The notes: generated by a model not told the origin, from the letters alone. 7,229 nt of DNA from JBHIFB01 sp046760905 (GCA_046760905.1 JBHIFB010000146.1:1-7229), one strand, 5' to 3'. Counted from the stretch's first letter, positions 1-5,756 are shown. Translations and numbers: made by a program.

Positions 1-49
1 TGCTGCGTTTCACTTCCAAGATACGTCACCGTATTTGTGAAACGCAGCA
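1..49. repeat. 49-nt inverted repeat (13-bp perfect arms, nested inner stem)
   Basis: The first 13 bases (TGCTGCGTTTCAC) are exactly inverted at 37-49. The 23-base middle holds a second small stem, ATACG (21-25) against CGTAT (30-34), with a TCAC loop. As RNA it would fold into a long two-tier hairpin. No T-run follows on the plus strand, so it does not look like a simple terminator of an upstream plus-strand gene. The window edge cuts the context, so it could be an end of a small mobile element, a dispersed palindromic repeat or the 3' structure of a neighbouring transcript. Confidence 0.6.
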
Positions 50-142
50 CTTAGATGGGACAATGCGAAGCGTCCGAACGAGACAACTCCAAGTTCCAGT
101 TAAACTGAACTCTAACTTCCATTCACTTGAACAGTTATAGAA

Positions 143-159
143 AGAAATTTCAAATTTCT
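143..159. repeat. 17-nt palindrome upstream of the ferritin-like gene
   Basis: AGAAATTT and AAATTTCT face each other across one central C, a perfect 8-bp arm palindrome. The one-base spacer makes it more like a protein-binding site in duplex DNA than an RNA hairpin. It lies about 70 bp upstream of the predicted -35 of the ferritin-like gene. No regulator can be named. The rest of 50-220 shows no gene; it also holds a weaker quasi-palindrome at 92-111. Confidence 0.35.
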
Positions 160-182
160 GGGGAAACTACACGACTATCAGG

Positions 183-201
183 GAAGCATTCCCCATGCTT
201 C
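183..201 (+). repeat. 7-bp hairpin upstream of the ferritin-like promoter
   Basis: GAAGCAT (183-189) pairs perfectly with ATGCTTC (195-201) around a five-base loop, TCCCC. The stem is only moderately GC-rich and the bases after it are mixed A/T rather than a clean T-run, so a terminator role for something upstream is possible but weak. It ends 24 bp before the predicted -35 box. Confidence 0.3.
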
Positions 202-225
202 ACTTATCATCATTTTGAAACCATG

Positions 226-255
226 TTGACATGGAATGGTATCGGAGCTTATCTT
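226..255 (+). promoter_or_regulatory. Sigma-70 type promoter of the ferritin-like gene, with operator-like palindrome
   Basis: A perfect -35 box TTGACA (226-231) is followed after 18 bp by TATCTT (250-255), which matches 4 of 6 of the -10 consensus. Transcription would start near 262, leaving a leader of about 32 nt that carries the Shine-Dalgarno site. The perfect palindrome CCATGT-TG-ACATGG (221-234) lies over the -35 box, a natural place for a repressor to block RNA polymerase. Promoter and operator are predicted by eye only. Confidence 0.5.
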
Positions 256-293
256 GGTACAGACCAGACGTAGAAGTGAAGAAGGGAGGAGAA

Positions 294-752
294 ATGCAGC
301 ACTCTGATCAGGAACAGATGAAAGCCATTTTAAAAGAGGCAATCAGTGCAGAGGAGGCTGCCTACCAGCTTTATGAAAGAGCAATCGACATGGTAGCAGA
401 TGAACAGGCCCGCACAGTCCTCAGAGAACTCAGGGATGAAGAGCTTCTCCACAAGGAGATGCTGGAGACCATTGACATCGATTCCTGGAGTATCTTACCG
501 GAAGAGCCCGAGCGGGATGAGCTTACATTCTCAGATTATCTAGTCGGTGGAAAGCTGAGTGAGGGAGCAGACTTGCAGGAGATAATCCTCTTTGCAATCA
601 AGAAGGAGAAGGGGGCGAGGGATTTTTATTCCCAACTGGCTGAGACGACATCCTCTCGAAAGGCGAAGGAATTCTTTCTCAAACTCTCTCAAATGGAAGA
701 AAAGCACAAACAAAAATGCGAGGCTCTTTACTGGGAGACATACGGGGGCTGA
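294..752 (+). CDS. Ferritin-like diiron protein of the rubrerythrin family (no rubredoxin domain)
   Basis: A 152-residue, mostly helical cytoplasmic protein with the two-fold repeated diiron pattern of the rubrerythrin/erythrin group: Glu20 (E-x-x-A), Glu50-x-x-His53, Glu105 (E-K-G-A-R-D-F-Y) and Glu135-x-x-His138. Helices run roughly 6-34, 36-60, 93-117 and 120-146. There is no C-terminal Cys-x-x-Cys rubredoxin domain, so electrons would have to come from a separate donor. Family members reduce hydrogen peroxide or oxidise and store iron; which applies here cannot be read from the sequence. The frame is open back to an ATG at 231, but the start at 294 is preferred because GGAGG (285-289) sits just before it and a promoter lies inside the upstream extension. 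It is transcribed toward a second protein of the same family at 832-1353. Confidence 0.88.
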   Translation: MQHSDQEQMKAILKEAISAEEAAYQLYERAIDMVADEQARTVLRELRDEELLHKEMLETIDIDSWSILPEEPERDELTFSDYLVGGKLSEGADLQEIILFAIKKEKGARDFYSQLAETTSSRKAKEFFLKLSQMEEKHKQKCEALYWETYGG

Positions 753-831
753 ACCGGCCCGGTCTTCAAAATGTGATATTCTTGCCGCGATTTCATGGAC
801 TACATTCGTCAGTGTTTAAATCCTGTATTTT

Positions 832-1353
832 TCAGGGACCGATGTGAATGGAATCCTCGCCTGGACTGAAATCCTTCGTGCTTGTATAGGAAGGAAAGGC
901 TTTTATCAAGTCATACTCTGACTTGAGAAGGTGGTAGTGCCCCCATTCTGCAGCACCCAATGAGATCAATACCGCTTTCGTGCTGGGGTCGGATGCCTTC
1001 CCGGAGATGGCCTCGTAAAAATCCCCGGACCTTCTTTCCCATTCAATTGCCACCTCGAAGAGTTCCTCTATTGTTGAATCTTCTGACAGGGCTATATCTA
1101 TTTTAGGCAGAAACGTGTTATCCGGGAGAAGGAGTTCTACATCCGGGAATCTCTCGCAGTACAAACCCTCGAGTATTTTCCTGTGTTTTTCCTCCTCTCG
1201 TCCCAGAAAGTCCAGCTTGTCCTTGAGAGATTCATTTTCGATTTGATCTGCCGCTCTGTGGTAGATATCTCTCGCCTCAATTTCAGAACGGATGGCTATC
1301 GCATAGATCTCCATCGGTGAAAGGTCATCAGGCAATTCTCTGTTTCCGGTCAT
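832..1353 (-). CDS. Ferritin-like diiron protein (rubrerythrin family), second gene of the superoxide reductase unit
   Basis: A 173-residue protein with the same two-half diiron layout as its convergent neighbour: Glu24 (E-I-E-A-R-D-I-Y), Glu54-x-x-His57, Glu106 (E-R-R-S-G-D-F-Y) and Glu136-x-x-His139. All ligand positions are present and no rubredoxin domain follows; the last 20 or so residues form a polar tail. It probably acts as a peroxidase in the cytoplasm. Its ATG overlaps the stop codon of the superoxide reductase gene by 4 bp (ATGA), and AAAGG at 1361-1365 gives a Shine-Dalgarno site 7 bases before the start, so the two are translationally coupled. This placement suggests it removes the peroxide made by superoxide reductase. 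Iron oxidation or storage is the alternative role. Confidence 0.88.
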   Translation of the reverse strand: MTGNRELPDDLSPMEIYAIAIRSEIEARDIYHRAADQIENESLKDKLDFLGREEEKHRKILEGLYCERFPDVELLLPDNTFLPKIDIALSEDSTIEELFEVAIEWERRSGDFYEAISGKASDPSTKAVLISLGAAEWGHYHLLKSEYDLIKAFPSYTSTKDFSPGEDSIHIGP

Positions 1354-1715
1354 TTGTGTACCTTTAGAGGGTGACTGTTCTCCCAGACTCCATGCAGGTT
1401 ACACCTTGCATGGGCCTTCAACACAGTATCCTCATTCAGCTTGAGCGTCAGCGTGATAGGGCTGGTACTCACTGTCGGTGTGAAGTCGATTCTAGAAAGG
1501 AATGCTTCACCCGCAAAAAGCTCGACCCACTGGATGTGATGAGCTCCTTCGTCCGGGTGTGCCAGCTCTTCGCCAACCATTATCTTCACCTCGAAAGGTT
1601 CCCTTGCCTTCACCTCTGATGGCGCGTGTATGGTGGGGATATGCTTCTTCTCGAGGTCGGTCTTGTTCGCTTTATCTTTCACCCTGTTTAAACCTTTCCA
1701 GACATCCTCAGGCAT
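1350..1715 (-). CDS. sor: Superoxide reductase, class II (neelaredoxin/desulfoferrodoxin C-terminal type)
   Basis: A 121-residue cytoplasmic non-heme iron protein that reduces superoxide to hydrogen peroxide without making oxygen. The Fe(His)4Cys centre is complete: His25 (K-K-H-I-P), His53 (A-H-P), His59 (first of H-H-I), Cys105 and His108 (C-N-L-H-G-V-W-E-N). Lys24 before the first His is the conserved catalytic lysine. The usual Glu just before that Lys is here Lys23, with a Glu one place further up (E22). There is no N-terminal desulforedoxin domain, hence class II. The frame stays open to an ATG at 1778, but the start at 1715 has a strong Shine-Dalgarno site and gives the usual family length (about 125 residues). 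It is first in a two-gene unit with a rubrerythrin-type protein. Confidence 0.9.
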   Translation of the reverse strand: MPEDVWKGLNRVKDKANKTDLEKKHIPTIHAPSEVKAREPFEVKIMVGEELAHPDEGAHHIQWVELFAGEAFLSRIDFTPTVSTSPITLTLKLNEDTVLKAHARCNLHGVWENSHPLKVHK

Positions 1716-1721
1716 TCCGTT

Positions 1722-1729
1722 ACTCCTTT
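1722..1729 (-). promoter_or_regulatory. Shine-Dalgarno site that sets the superoxide reductase start
   Basis: On the minus strand AAAGGAGT lies 6 bases before the ATG at 1715. The alternative upstream ATG at 1778 has no comparable site. This argues that the 21 codons between the two are leader, not protein. Confidence 0.6.
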
Positions 1730-1804
1730 CCATATACCTTGAGATTCTAGCTAGTAGTTCTTGTGGTGATAACCTCATTCACAAGAGTTTTGAAATGTTT
1801 TTAT

Positions 1805-1833
1805 ATACTACACACGGGAATGTCGAAAGTCAA
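1805..1833 (-). promoter_or_regulatory. Candidate promoter of the superoxide reductase-rubrerythrin unit
   Basis: On the minus strand TTGACT (1828-1833, 5 of 6 to the -35 consensus) is followed after 17 bp by TAGTAT (1805-1810, 4 of 6). Transcription would start near 1798, about 80 nt before the preferred start codon. It sits in the 127-bp gap after the sigma factor gene, in which no clear terminator is visible, so read-through from the sigma gene is also possible. Confidence 0.45.
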
Positions 1834-1842
1834 CCGGTGATA

Positions 1843-2724
1843 TCAGTTCAAGAAGCTCTCAAGCGGTTTTCGTTTTGATGGATGCCTGAGCTTTTTAAGC
1901 GCCTGCTCTCGAATCTGTCGCACCCTTTCCCTGGTGATGCCGAAAATATTGCCGATTTCCTCCAGGGTAAGGGGCTTGCCATTCTCAAGACCGTAATAGA
2001 GCGAGAGTATCCTGGCCTGGCGCTCATCAAGAGAGGAGAGCGCGCTCCTAAGAGCGTTTCTGAGATCCTCGCTGTTAAATCGTTTATCCTCGTCAGTTAC
2101 CGAAGTGTCGGCGATAAAATCGGAGAGAGAGCCTTCTTCATCCTGGTTTAGGGGAGAGTCTAAGCTGCTATAAGGCATCGAGGAGGTAATCAGTATTTCA
2201 AGCTCTTTTAGATCTATGTTACTCCATCGTGCCAGTTCCTCTTTTGAAGGTGATCGGCCTAGCCTCTGCTCCAGAAATTGGAGCCTTTTATTTACCTTAG
2301 AGAGTGCACGAATTCTACTTAGAGGAAGCCTTGCGATACGAGTCTGTTTCGAAAGCGCTTCGAGTATCGCCTGTTTTATCCACCAGACTGCATAGGAGAT
2401 GAACTTGACATTGTATTTCTCATCATATTTATATGCAGCCCTCAGAAGACCGAGGGTCCCTTCCCCGATGAGATCGGGTAATGTCAGACCCATGTGCTGA
2501 TATTTCTTTGCGACCGTGATTACATACTGAAGGTTCGCATTGATGAGGGACTCGAGAGCTTCACGATCACCCTTTCGAATCCTCTCTGCCAACTCAAGCT
2601 CTTGGGCCCTTTTAAGAGCAGGGTAGTTTTTTATCTCGTTGAAATAGATTTTAAGGCTTTCCTCGCCGACATCGATTTTGAATACTTCCTTCTTAGTTTT
2701 TTTCACTTTCATCACATCTTTCAT
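1843..2724 (-). CDS. RNA polymerase sigma factor, sigma-70 family (group 2, RpoS-like)
   Basis: A 293-residue sigma factor that would direct RNA polymerase to a set of promoters. Region 1.2 spans about 22-53, region 2 about 55-130 with the core-binding and melting segment F-I-S-Y-A-V-W-W-I-K-Q-A-I (108-120), region 3 about 134-185, the region 3.2 finger about 186-206, and region 4 about 222-282 with the -35 helix-turn-helix ending T-R-E-R-V-R-Q-I. Region 1.1 of housekeeping RpoD is absent, and the position of RpoD Thr440 (-10 contact) is Leu121. Both points favour an alternative group 2 factor, as does the length. The start at 2724 is chosen over GTG 2760 and ATG 2754 because it has a Shine-Dalgarno site and the predicted transcript begins near 2762. 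A sigma-54 type promoter faces it, next to a sigma-54 activator gene, suggesting control by that activator. Confidence 0.92.
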   Translation of the reverse strand: MKDVMKVKKTKKEVFKIDVGEESLKIYFNEIKNYPALKRAQELELAERIRKGDREALESLINANLQYVITVAKKYQHMGLTLPDLIGEGTLGLLRAAYKYDEKYNVKFISYAVWWIKQAILEALSKQTRIARLPLSRIRALSKVNKRLQFLEQRLGRSPSKEELARWSNIDLKELEILITSSMPYSSLDSPLNQDEEGSLSDFIADTSVTDEDKRFNSEDLRNALRSALSSLDERQARILSLYYGLENGKPLTLEEIGNIFGITRERVRQIREQALKKLRHPSKRKPLESFLN

Positions 2725-2732
2725 ATAAAGGC

Positions 2733-2738
2733 TCACCT
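2733..2738 (-). promoter_or_regulatory. Shine-Dalgarno site that sets the sigma factor start
   Basis: AGGTGA on the minus strand, a 6-base match to the extended anti-Shine-Dalgarno complement, lies 8 bases before the ATG at 2724. The earlier possible starts at 2754 and 2760 lack such a site and would leave a leader of under 10 nt from the predicted transcription start. Confidence 0.5.
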
Positions 2739-2772
2739 TGGATGAATCAACCATTGACACAATTTTCTATAT

Positions 2773-2788
2773 TGCAAATATGATACCA
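2773..2788 (-). promoter_or_regulatory. Sigma-54 type (-24/-12) promoter of the sigma factor gene
   Basis: The minus strand reads TGGTATC-ATAT-TTGCA, against the family consensus TGGCACG-N4-TTGCW. The GG at -24 and the GC at -12 are both present at exactly the right spacing and the -12 block TTGCA is perfect; three bases of the -24 block differ. The predicted start is near 2762, giving a 38-nt leader to the ATG at 2724. A TATAAT (2810-2815, minus strand) further upstream has no good -35 partner, so a sigma-70 promoter there is less likely. This rests on pattern match plus position beside a sigma-54 activator gene. Confidence 0.55.
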
Positions 2789-2852
2789 TACTTTCATCGC
2801 CTCTATCTTATTATATATCAACAAGTTAGCTCTAATAGCTGATAAAGATTTG

Positions 2853-2886
2853 AGATTAATTGTTACATTTATGTAACATATAATCT
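2853..2886. promoter_or_regulatory. 34-bp imperfect palindrome, likely upstream activator site
   Basis: The core TGTTACAT-TT-ATGTAACA (2861-2878) is a perfect 8-bp arm inverted repeat, extended by AGATTA (2853-2858) against TAATCT (2881-2886) across two mismatched pairs: 14 of 16 pairs match. Its centre is about 107 bp upstream of the predicted sigma-54 transcription start, the distance at which enhancer-binding activators commonly sit. The adjacent activator gene encodes a Fis-type helix-turn-helix that could bind it as a dimer. A CRP/FNR-family regulator is an alternative owner, since TGT-N-ACA symmetry also suits that family. The rest of the 2761-3013 gap shows no gene. Confidence 0.55.
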
Positions 2887-3013
2887 TAATGGCGCAGTAG
2901 AAATAGCGATCTTTTGATGTAATCGGTTGGTATATAATGAATTAGAAACGATGTTTGACAGCAAGGGGATGTTTCTTGGATGAAACCCGCTGTTCGTATC
3001 TGAAACGTTTTAT

Positions 3014-4417
3014 CTATTTTGTTTTTTCAATACCAAGCTTCCTGATTTTTCTCCATAATGTTGTTCTGCTGATACCGAGCTTTCTTGCTACGTTGGTGTA
3101 GCTCCAGGAATGGCTTTCAAGTAGTCTTACAAGAAGTTCTCTCTCAATAGTGAGGATAGGATACTCATCCTCAAGCGCCATCGCTACTATGTCCGCCTTC
3201 GTATCCGTGATCTCCTTTGGAAGGTGATCGACCGTTATTGTTTTCCTCTGACATCTTACGAAACTGTGCTCGATAATATTCTCAAGTTCTCTTACGTTTC
3301 CAGGAAAATCATACTCCATCAGGAGGTCAAGTACTTCAGGAGCAACACTCTCGACAGTTTTCTGAGGCATTTTCCTCTTCAGTCTCCTCAGGAAGAAATC
3401 GATGAGAAGAGGTATATCCGTCTTGCGCTCACGCAGTGGAGGGATGTGGATGTTCACCACATTGAGCCTGTAATAGAGATCCTGTCTGAAATGGTTTTCC
3501 GCGATTGCCTTCTTGAGGTTCCTATTCGTGGCTGCGATCACCCTTACATCGACACGGATCGTCTTTGTACCACCCACTTTCTCAAATTCGCCCTCCTGCA
3601 GAACGCGCAGCAGCTTCACCTGGGTTGCGAGATTCATCTCCCCGATCTCATCGAGGAAGATGGTACCTTTGTCAGCCATCTGAAATCTGCCTATCTTATC
3701 CGCTATTGCCCCTGTGAAGGCCCCCTTGACGTGTCCAAATAGTTCGCTCTCAAGCAGCCCCTCTGCCAGGGCTCCACAGTTTACCTTCACGTGCCTGCCA
3801 CTGTTGCGGCGGCTCATTCGGTGTATCGCATCAGCTATTAGCTCCTTCCCTGTTCCGCTCTCGCCCGTGATGAGGATCGAAGACGTTGTTGGTGCAACCT
3901 CCTCGATGAGTTTATATATTTCCTGCATCTGGTGGCTCTTGCCAATTATGTTTCCAAACGAAGCTCTTCCGTCGAGCTCCTCCTCGAGTGCCTTGATGAG
4001 GGAGATGTCATTAAATACCTCGATGCTCCCTGATACCTCCCCCCGCTCGTCTCGAAGAATCAGTGCGTGTGTCTTCGCATGTACGATTTGACCTTTCTTA
4101 CCCCTGTAATAGGTCTCCTGCGGCATGGAGTGACTATTCTCATTCAGACTTCTTGTTATCGGGCAATCTTCTGTATTGCAGTATTTGTTGTTGACGATCT
4201 TCCTGCAGCGGCAGCCAATGACTTCGTCCAGGTCATACTGAAGAAGATCACGAGCTGTTTTATTCATGAATAATATCTTCCTGTCCTTGTTCAGCACGAC
4301 AAGGCCGCTTGTGATCGTCTCTAACAGATTCAATACATTAGGTGGGAGGAAGAAACCGACATCACTCATTCCTCCTTTGAGGGTTTTTATAAGATCGATC
4401 TCGGTTGAAATATCCAT
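3014..4417 (-). CDS. Sigma-54-dependent activator, NtrC family, with Cys-rich PAS sensor domain
   Basis: A 467-residue cytoplasmic enhancer-binding protein that uses ATP to open sigma-54 promoters. Order: N-terminal PAS domain (about 25-145), AAA+ domain (about 157-385), Fis-type helix-turn-helix (about 436-463). The AAA+ motifs are intact: Walker A G-E-S-G-T-G-K-E (185-192), GAFTGA sigma-54 contact loop (232-237), Walker B F-L-D-E-I-G-E (254-260), arginine-finger region with R311 and R317, and N-V-R-E-L-E-N (374-380). There is no receiver domain, so control is by a PAS-sensed signal rather than by a kinase. The PAS holds Cys69, Cys71, Cys80 and Cys85 (C-x-C-x8-C-x4-C-P), which could ligate a metal or cluster, or act as a thiol switch. 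GAGGT lies 8 bases before the ATG. The likely target is the sigma factor gene just downstream. Confidence 0.93.
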   Translation of the reverse strand: MDISTEIDLIKTLKGGMSDVGFFLPPNVLNLLETITSGLVVLNKDRKILFMNKTARDLLQYDLDEVIGCRCRKIVNNKYCNTEDCPITRSLNENSHSMPQETYYRGKKGQIVHAKTHALILRDERGEVSGSIEVFNDISLIKALEEELDGRASFGNIIGKSHQMQEIYKLIEEVAPTTSSILITGESGTGKELIADAIHRMSRRNSGRHVKVNCGALAEGLLESELFGHVKGAFTGAIADKIGRFQMADKGTIFLDEIGEMNLATQVKLLRVLQEGEFEKVGGTKTIRVDVRVIAATNRNLKKAIAENHFRQDLYYRLNVVNIHIPPLRERKTDIPLLIDFFLRRLKRKMPQKTVESVAPEVLDLLMEYDFPGNVRELENIIEHSFVRCQRKTITVDHLPKEITDTKADIVAMALEDEYPILTIERELLVRLLESHSWSYTNVARKLGISRTTLWRKIRKLGIEKTK

Positions 4418-4453
4418 TTTTTCACTACCTCACGAAAAAATCTCTTATTTCTA

Positions 4454-4482
4454 TTAATAGCTATTTTCAGAATGAGTAGCAA
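4454..4482 (-). promoter_or_regulatory. Candidate promoter of the sigma-54 activator gene
   Basis: On the minus strand TTGCTA (4477-4482, 4 of 6) and TATTAA (4454-4459, 4 of 6) are 17 bp apart, placing the start near 4447 and leaving a leader of about 30 nt with the Shine-Dalgarno site. The 10-bp perfect palindrome CTATTAATAG (4451-4460) covers the -10 box and could be an operator or chance in A/T-rich DNA. Confidence 0.4.
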
Positions 4483-4499
4483 GGGGTTGGCTTAATTTA

Positions 4500-5321
4500 T
4501 CATCCGTAGGTCTTACGGTAAGCCGAGAGAAGGATGACAACCACAAAGCAGAACACTATGAAGATGACACCGATTATGCGTCTCTTTTTGATCTCGGCGC
4601 GGGCTTCATCCATGGTCTGCTCTATCTCGGACAGCTTCTCCTTCATCTCTCCAGTAATACTGAGGACAACACCCACATTCAGTTCGTGAGATATTCGGTG
4701 GAAGGTATTCCGTGTGTCGAAGAGGCGATCCTCCAGTCCAGAGGGCTGAATCCCCTTTGCCTTGATTTCAGCGAGTTCCATCAGTTTCGTCTCTATATCC
4801 AGTTCCACTTCGCTCATCGCACCTTTTATCTCGAGAGCTCTGTCATATTCATGACACACGCTGCACTTCTCCTCATTTATGAGGTGCGCCCGTGCTTTTT
4901 GAACTCCATGGCTACCGTGACAGTACACGCAGCTCGGCACTTCGACATCCTGGCCCAGCGCAATCGCGTGACCGCTTTTCATATATTTTTGCCGTACACC
5001 GTCGTGACATTTGCCACAGAATGCAGGGATATCTTTCTCATCGGGGATACCCACAAATCCTGCTTCGGGAGACATCGCCACGTCCATGTCCATTGTCTTT
5101 GGATTGCCACCATGGCATCCATCGCACGTGTTCCCGTATTCGGCGTGATAGCTGTCGAGCCATTCGTATACTAGTTTTTCGGAATCACCCCCCATCTCGA
5201 TGTGACAGTTTATGCAACCGATATCCGGGATTTGCTCCTCTTCCTCTTCGGCGAAGGGGTTAGTCGTGATAGAAAGCGATAGCATTCCTATCAGGCTGAT
5301 TAGCTTATATACTCGGTTCAT
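4500..5321 (-). CDS. Membrane-anchored pentaheme cytochrome c of the Rieske/cytochrome b complex
   Basis: A 273-residue exported cytochrome with five CxxCH haem sites at 36-40, 66-70, 102-106, 131-135 and 153-157. Residues 1-24 form a signal peptide. Extra histidines (59, 118, 138, 146) could be distal ligands, so mostly bis-His haems are likely. After the haem domain comes a charged helix, probably a coiled coil (about 168-245), then one membrane segment (249-267) and a short basic tail, so the haems face the periplasm. It is last in the operon, 12 bp after the subunit IV-like gene, with GAGGAG overlapping that gene's stop codon. Position and anchor suggest it takes electrons from the Rieske centre in place of cytochrome f or c1 and passes them to a periplasmic acceptor. 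The acceptor cannot be named. Confidence 0.9.
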   Translation of the reverse strand: MNRVYKLISLIGMLSLSITTNPFAEEEEEQIPDIGCINCHIEMGGDSEKLVYEWLDSYHAEYGNTCDGCHGGNPKTMDMDVAMSPEAGFVGIPDEKDIPAFCGKCHDGVRQKYMKSGHAIALGQDVEVPSCVYCHGSHGVQKARAHLINEEKCSVCHEYDRALEIKGAMSEVELDIETKLMELAEIKAKGIQPSGLEDRLFDTRNTFHRISHELNVGVVLSITGEMKEKLSEIEQTMDEARAEIKKRRIIGVIFIVFCFVVVILLSAYRKTYG

Positions 5322-5333
5322 TCGCCATACTCC

Positions 5334-5756
5334 TCAGGAGAAATGACCCCAGATGGATAATAGTACAAAAACAAGGATGGCAAGGATGACGATCGTAGTA
5401 AATATGGGCCTGTCGAGACAATGCTTTTTGGGACCCCTGTCGATGAATGGGAGCAGGAAAATAAATATTACAACAATTACCTGTGCGAGGATACCTGCCA
5501 GTTCACTCGGGAAAATCTTGAGTGTCTGATAAGATGCCAGGAAATACCATTCGGGCTTAATGTGCGCGGGCGTCGAAAAGGGATTGGCTGGGATGAATGC
5601 CTCTTTTATGAAAAACAGGTTGGGAAAGAAGATGATGATGACAGCGAGTACAAGGAGATAAATGGCGACAGTCCTCAAATCTTCTATGAAGTAATGGGGA
5701 AAGAAAGGCAGCCCGTCTTTGTGCTCCTCCTTATCGTATGTTACCTCTTCATCCAT
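5334..5756 (-). CDS. petD: Cytochrome b C-terminal part (subunit IV-like)
   Basis: A 140-residue membrane protein corresponding to subunit IV of cytochrome b6f, that is the C-terminal third of bc1 cytochrome b. It has three membrane segments (about 28-50, 86-105 and 117-136) and the quinol-site motif P-E-W-Y (68-71) in I-K-P-E-W-Y-F-L. With the separate b6-like protein it forms the quinol-oxidising site. The frame is open far upstream to 6041, but that part has no cytochrome b character and overlaps the b6 gene; the start is set at the ATG at 5756, where homology begins. This start overlaps the end of the b6 gene by 16 bp, with AGGAG almost touching it and AGGAGG further up, so translation is probably coupled. 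Confidence 0.88.
   Translation of the reverse strand: MDEEVTYDKEEHKDGLPFFPHYFIEDLRTVAIYLLVLAVIIIFFPNLFFIKEAFIPANPFSTPAHIKPEWYFLASYQTLKIFPSELAGILAQVIVVIFIFLLPFIDRGPKKHCLDRPIFTTIVILAILVFVLLSIWGHFS

Noticed and set aside
231..293. Longer start of the ferritin-like protein at 231
   Set aside because: The predicted promoter and leader lie in this stretch and the Shine-Dalgarno site points to 294.
753..836. Terminator hairpins between the convergent genes (ACCGG-C-CCGGT at 753-763; CCTG...CAGG at 822-836)
   Set aside because: The first has almost no loop and no T-run; the second has only four pairs. Neither is good enough to call, although a terminator is expected here.
1716..1778. Longer superoxide reductase start at 1778
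   Set aside because: No Shine-Dalgarno site there, the protein would exceed usual family length, and a strong site precedes 1715. Not excluded.
2955..3000. Hairpin-like GTTTC/GAAAC pair after the activator gene as a terminator
   Set aside because: Only about five paired bases with bulges and no T-run on the minus strand.
3224..3742. 172-codon plus-strand open frame opposite the activator gene
   Set aside because: It is antisense to the conserved AAA+ coding region and shows no recognisable domain.
4686..5263. Plus-strand open frames opposite the pentaheme cytochrome gene
   Set aside because: They mirror the CxxCH-coding strand; no start signal or protein family is visible.
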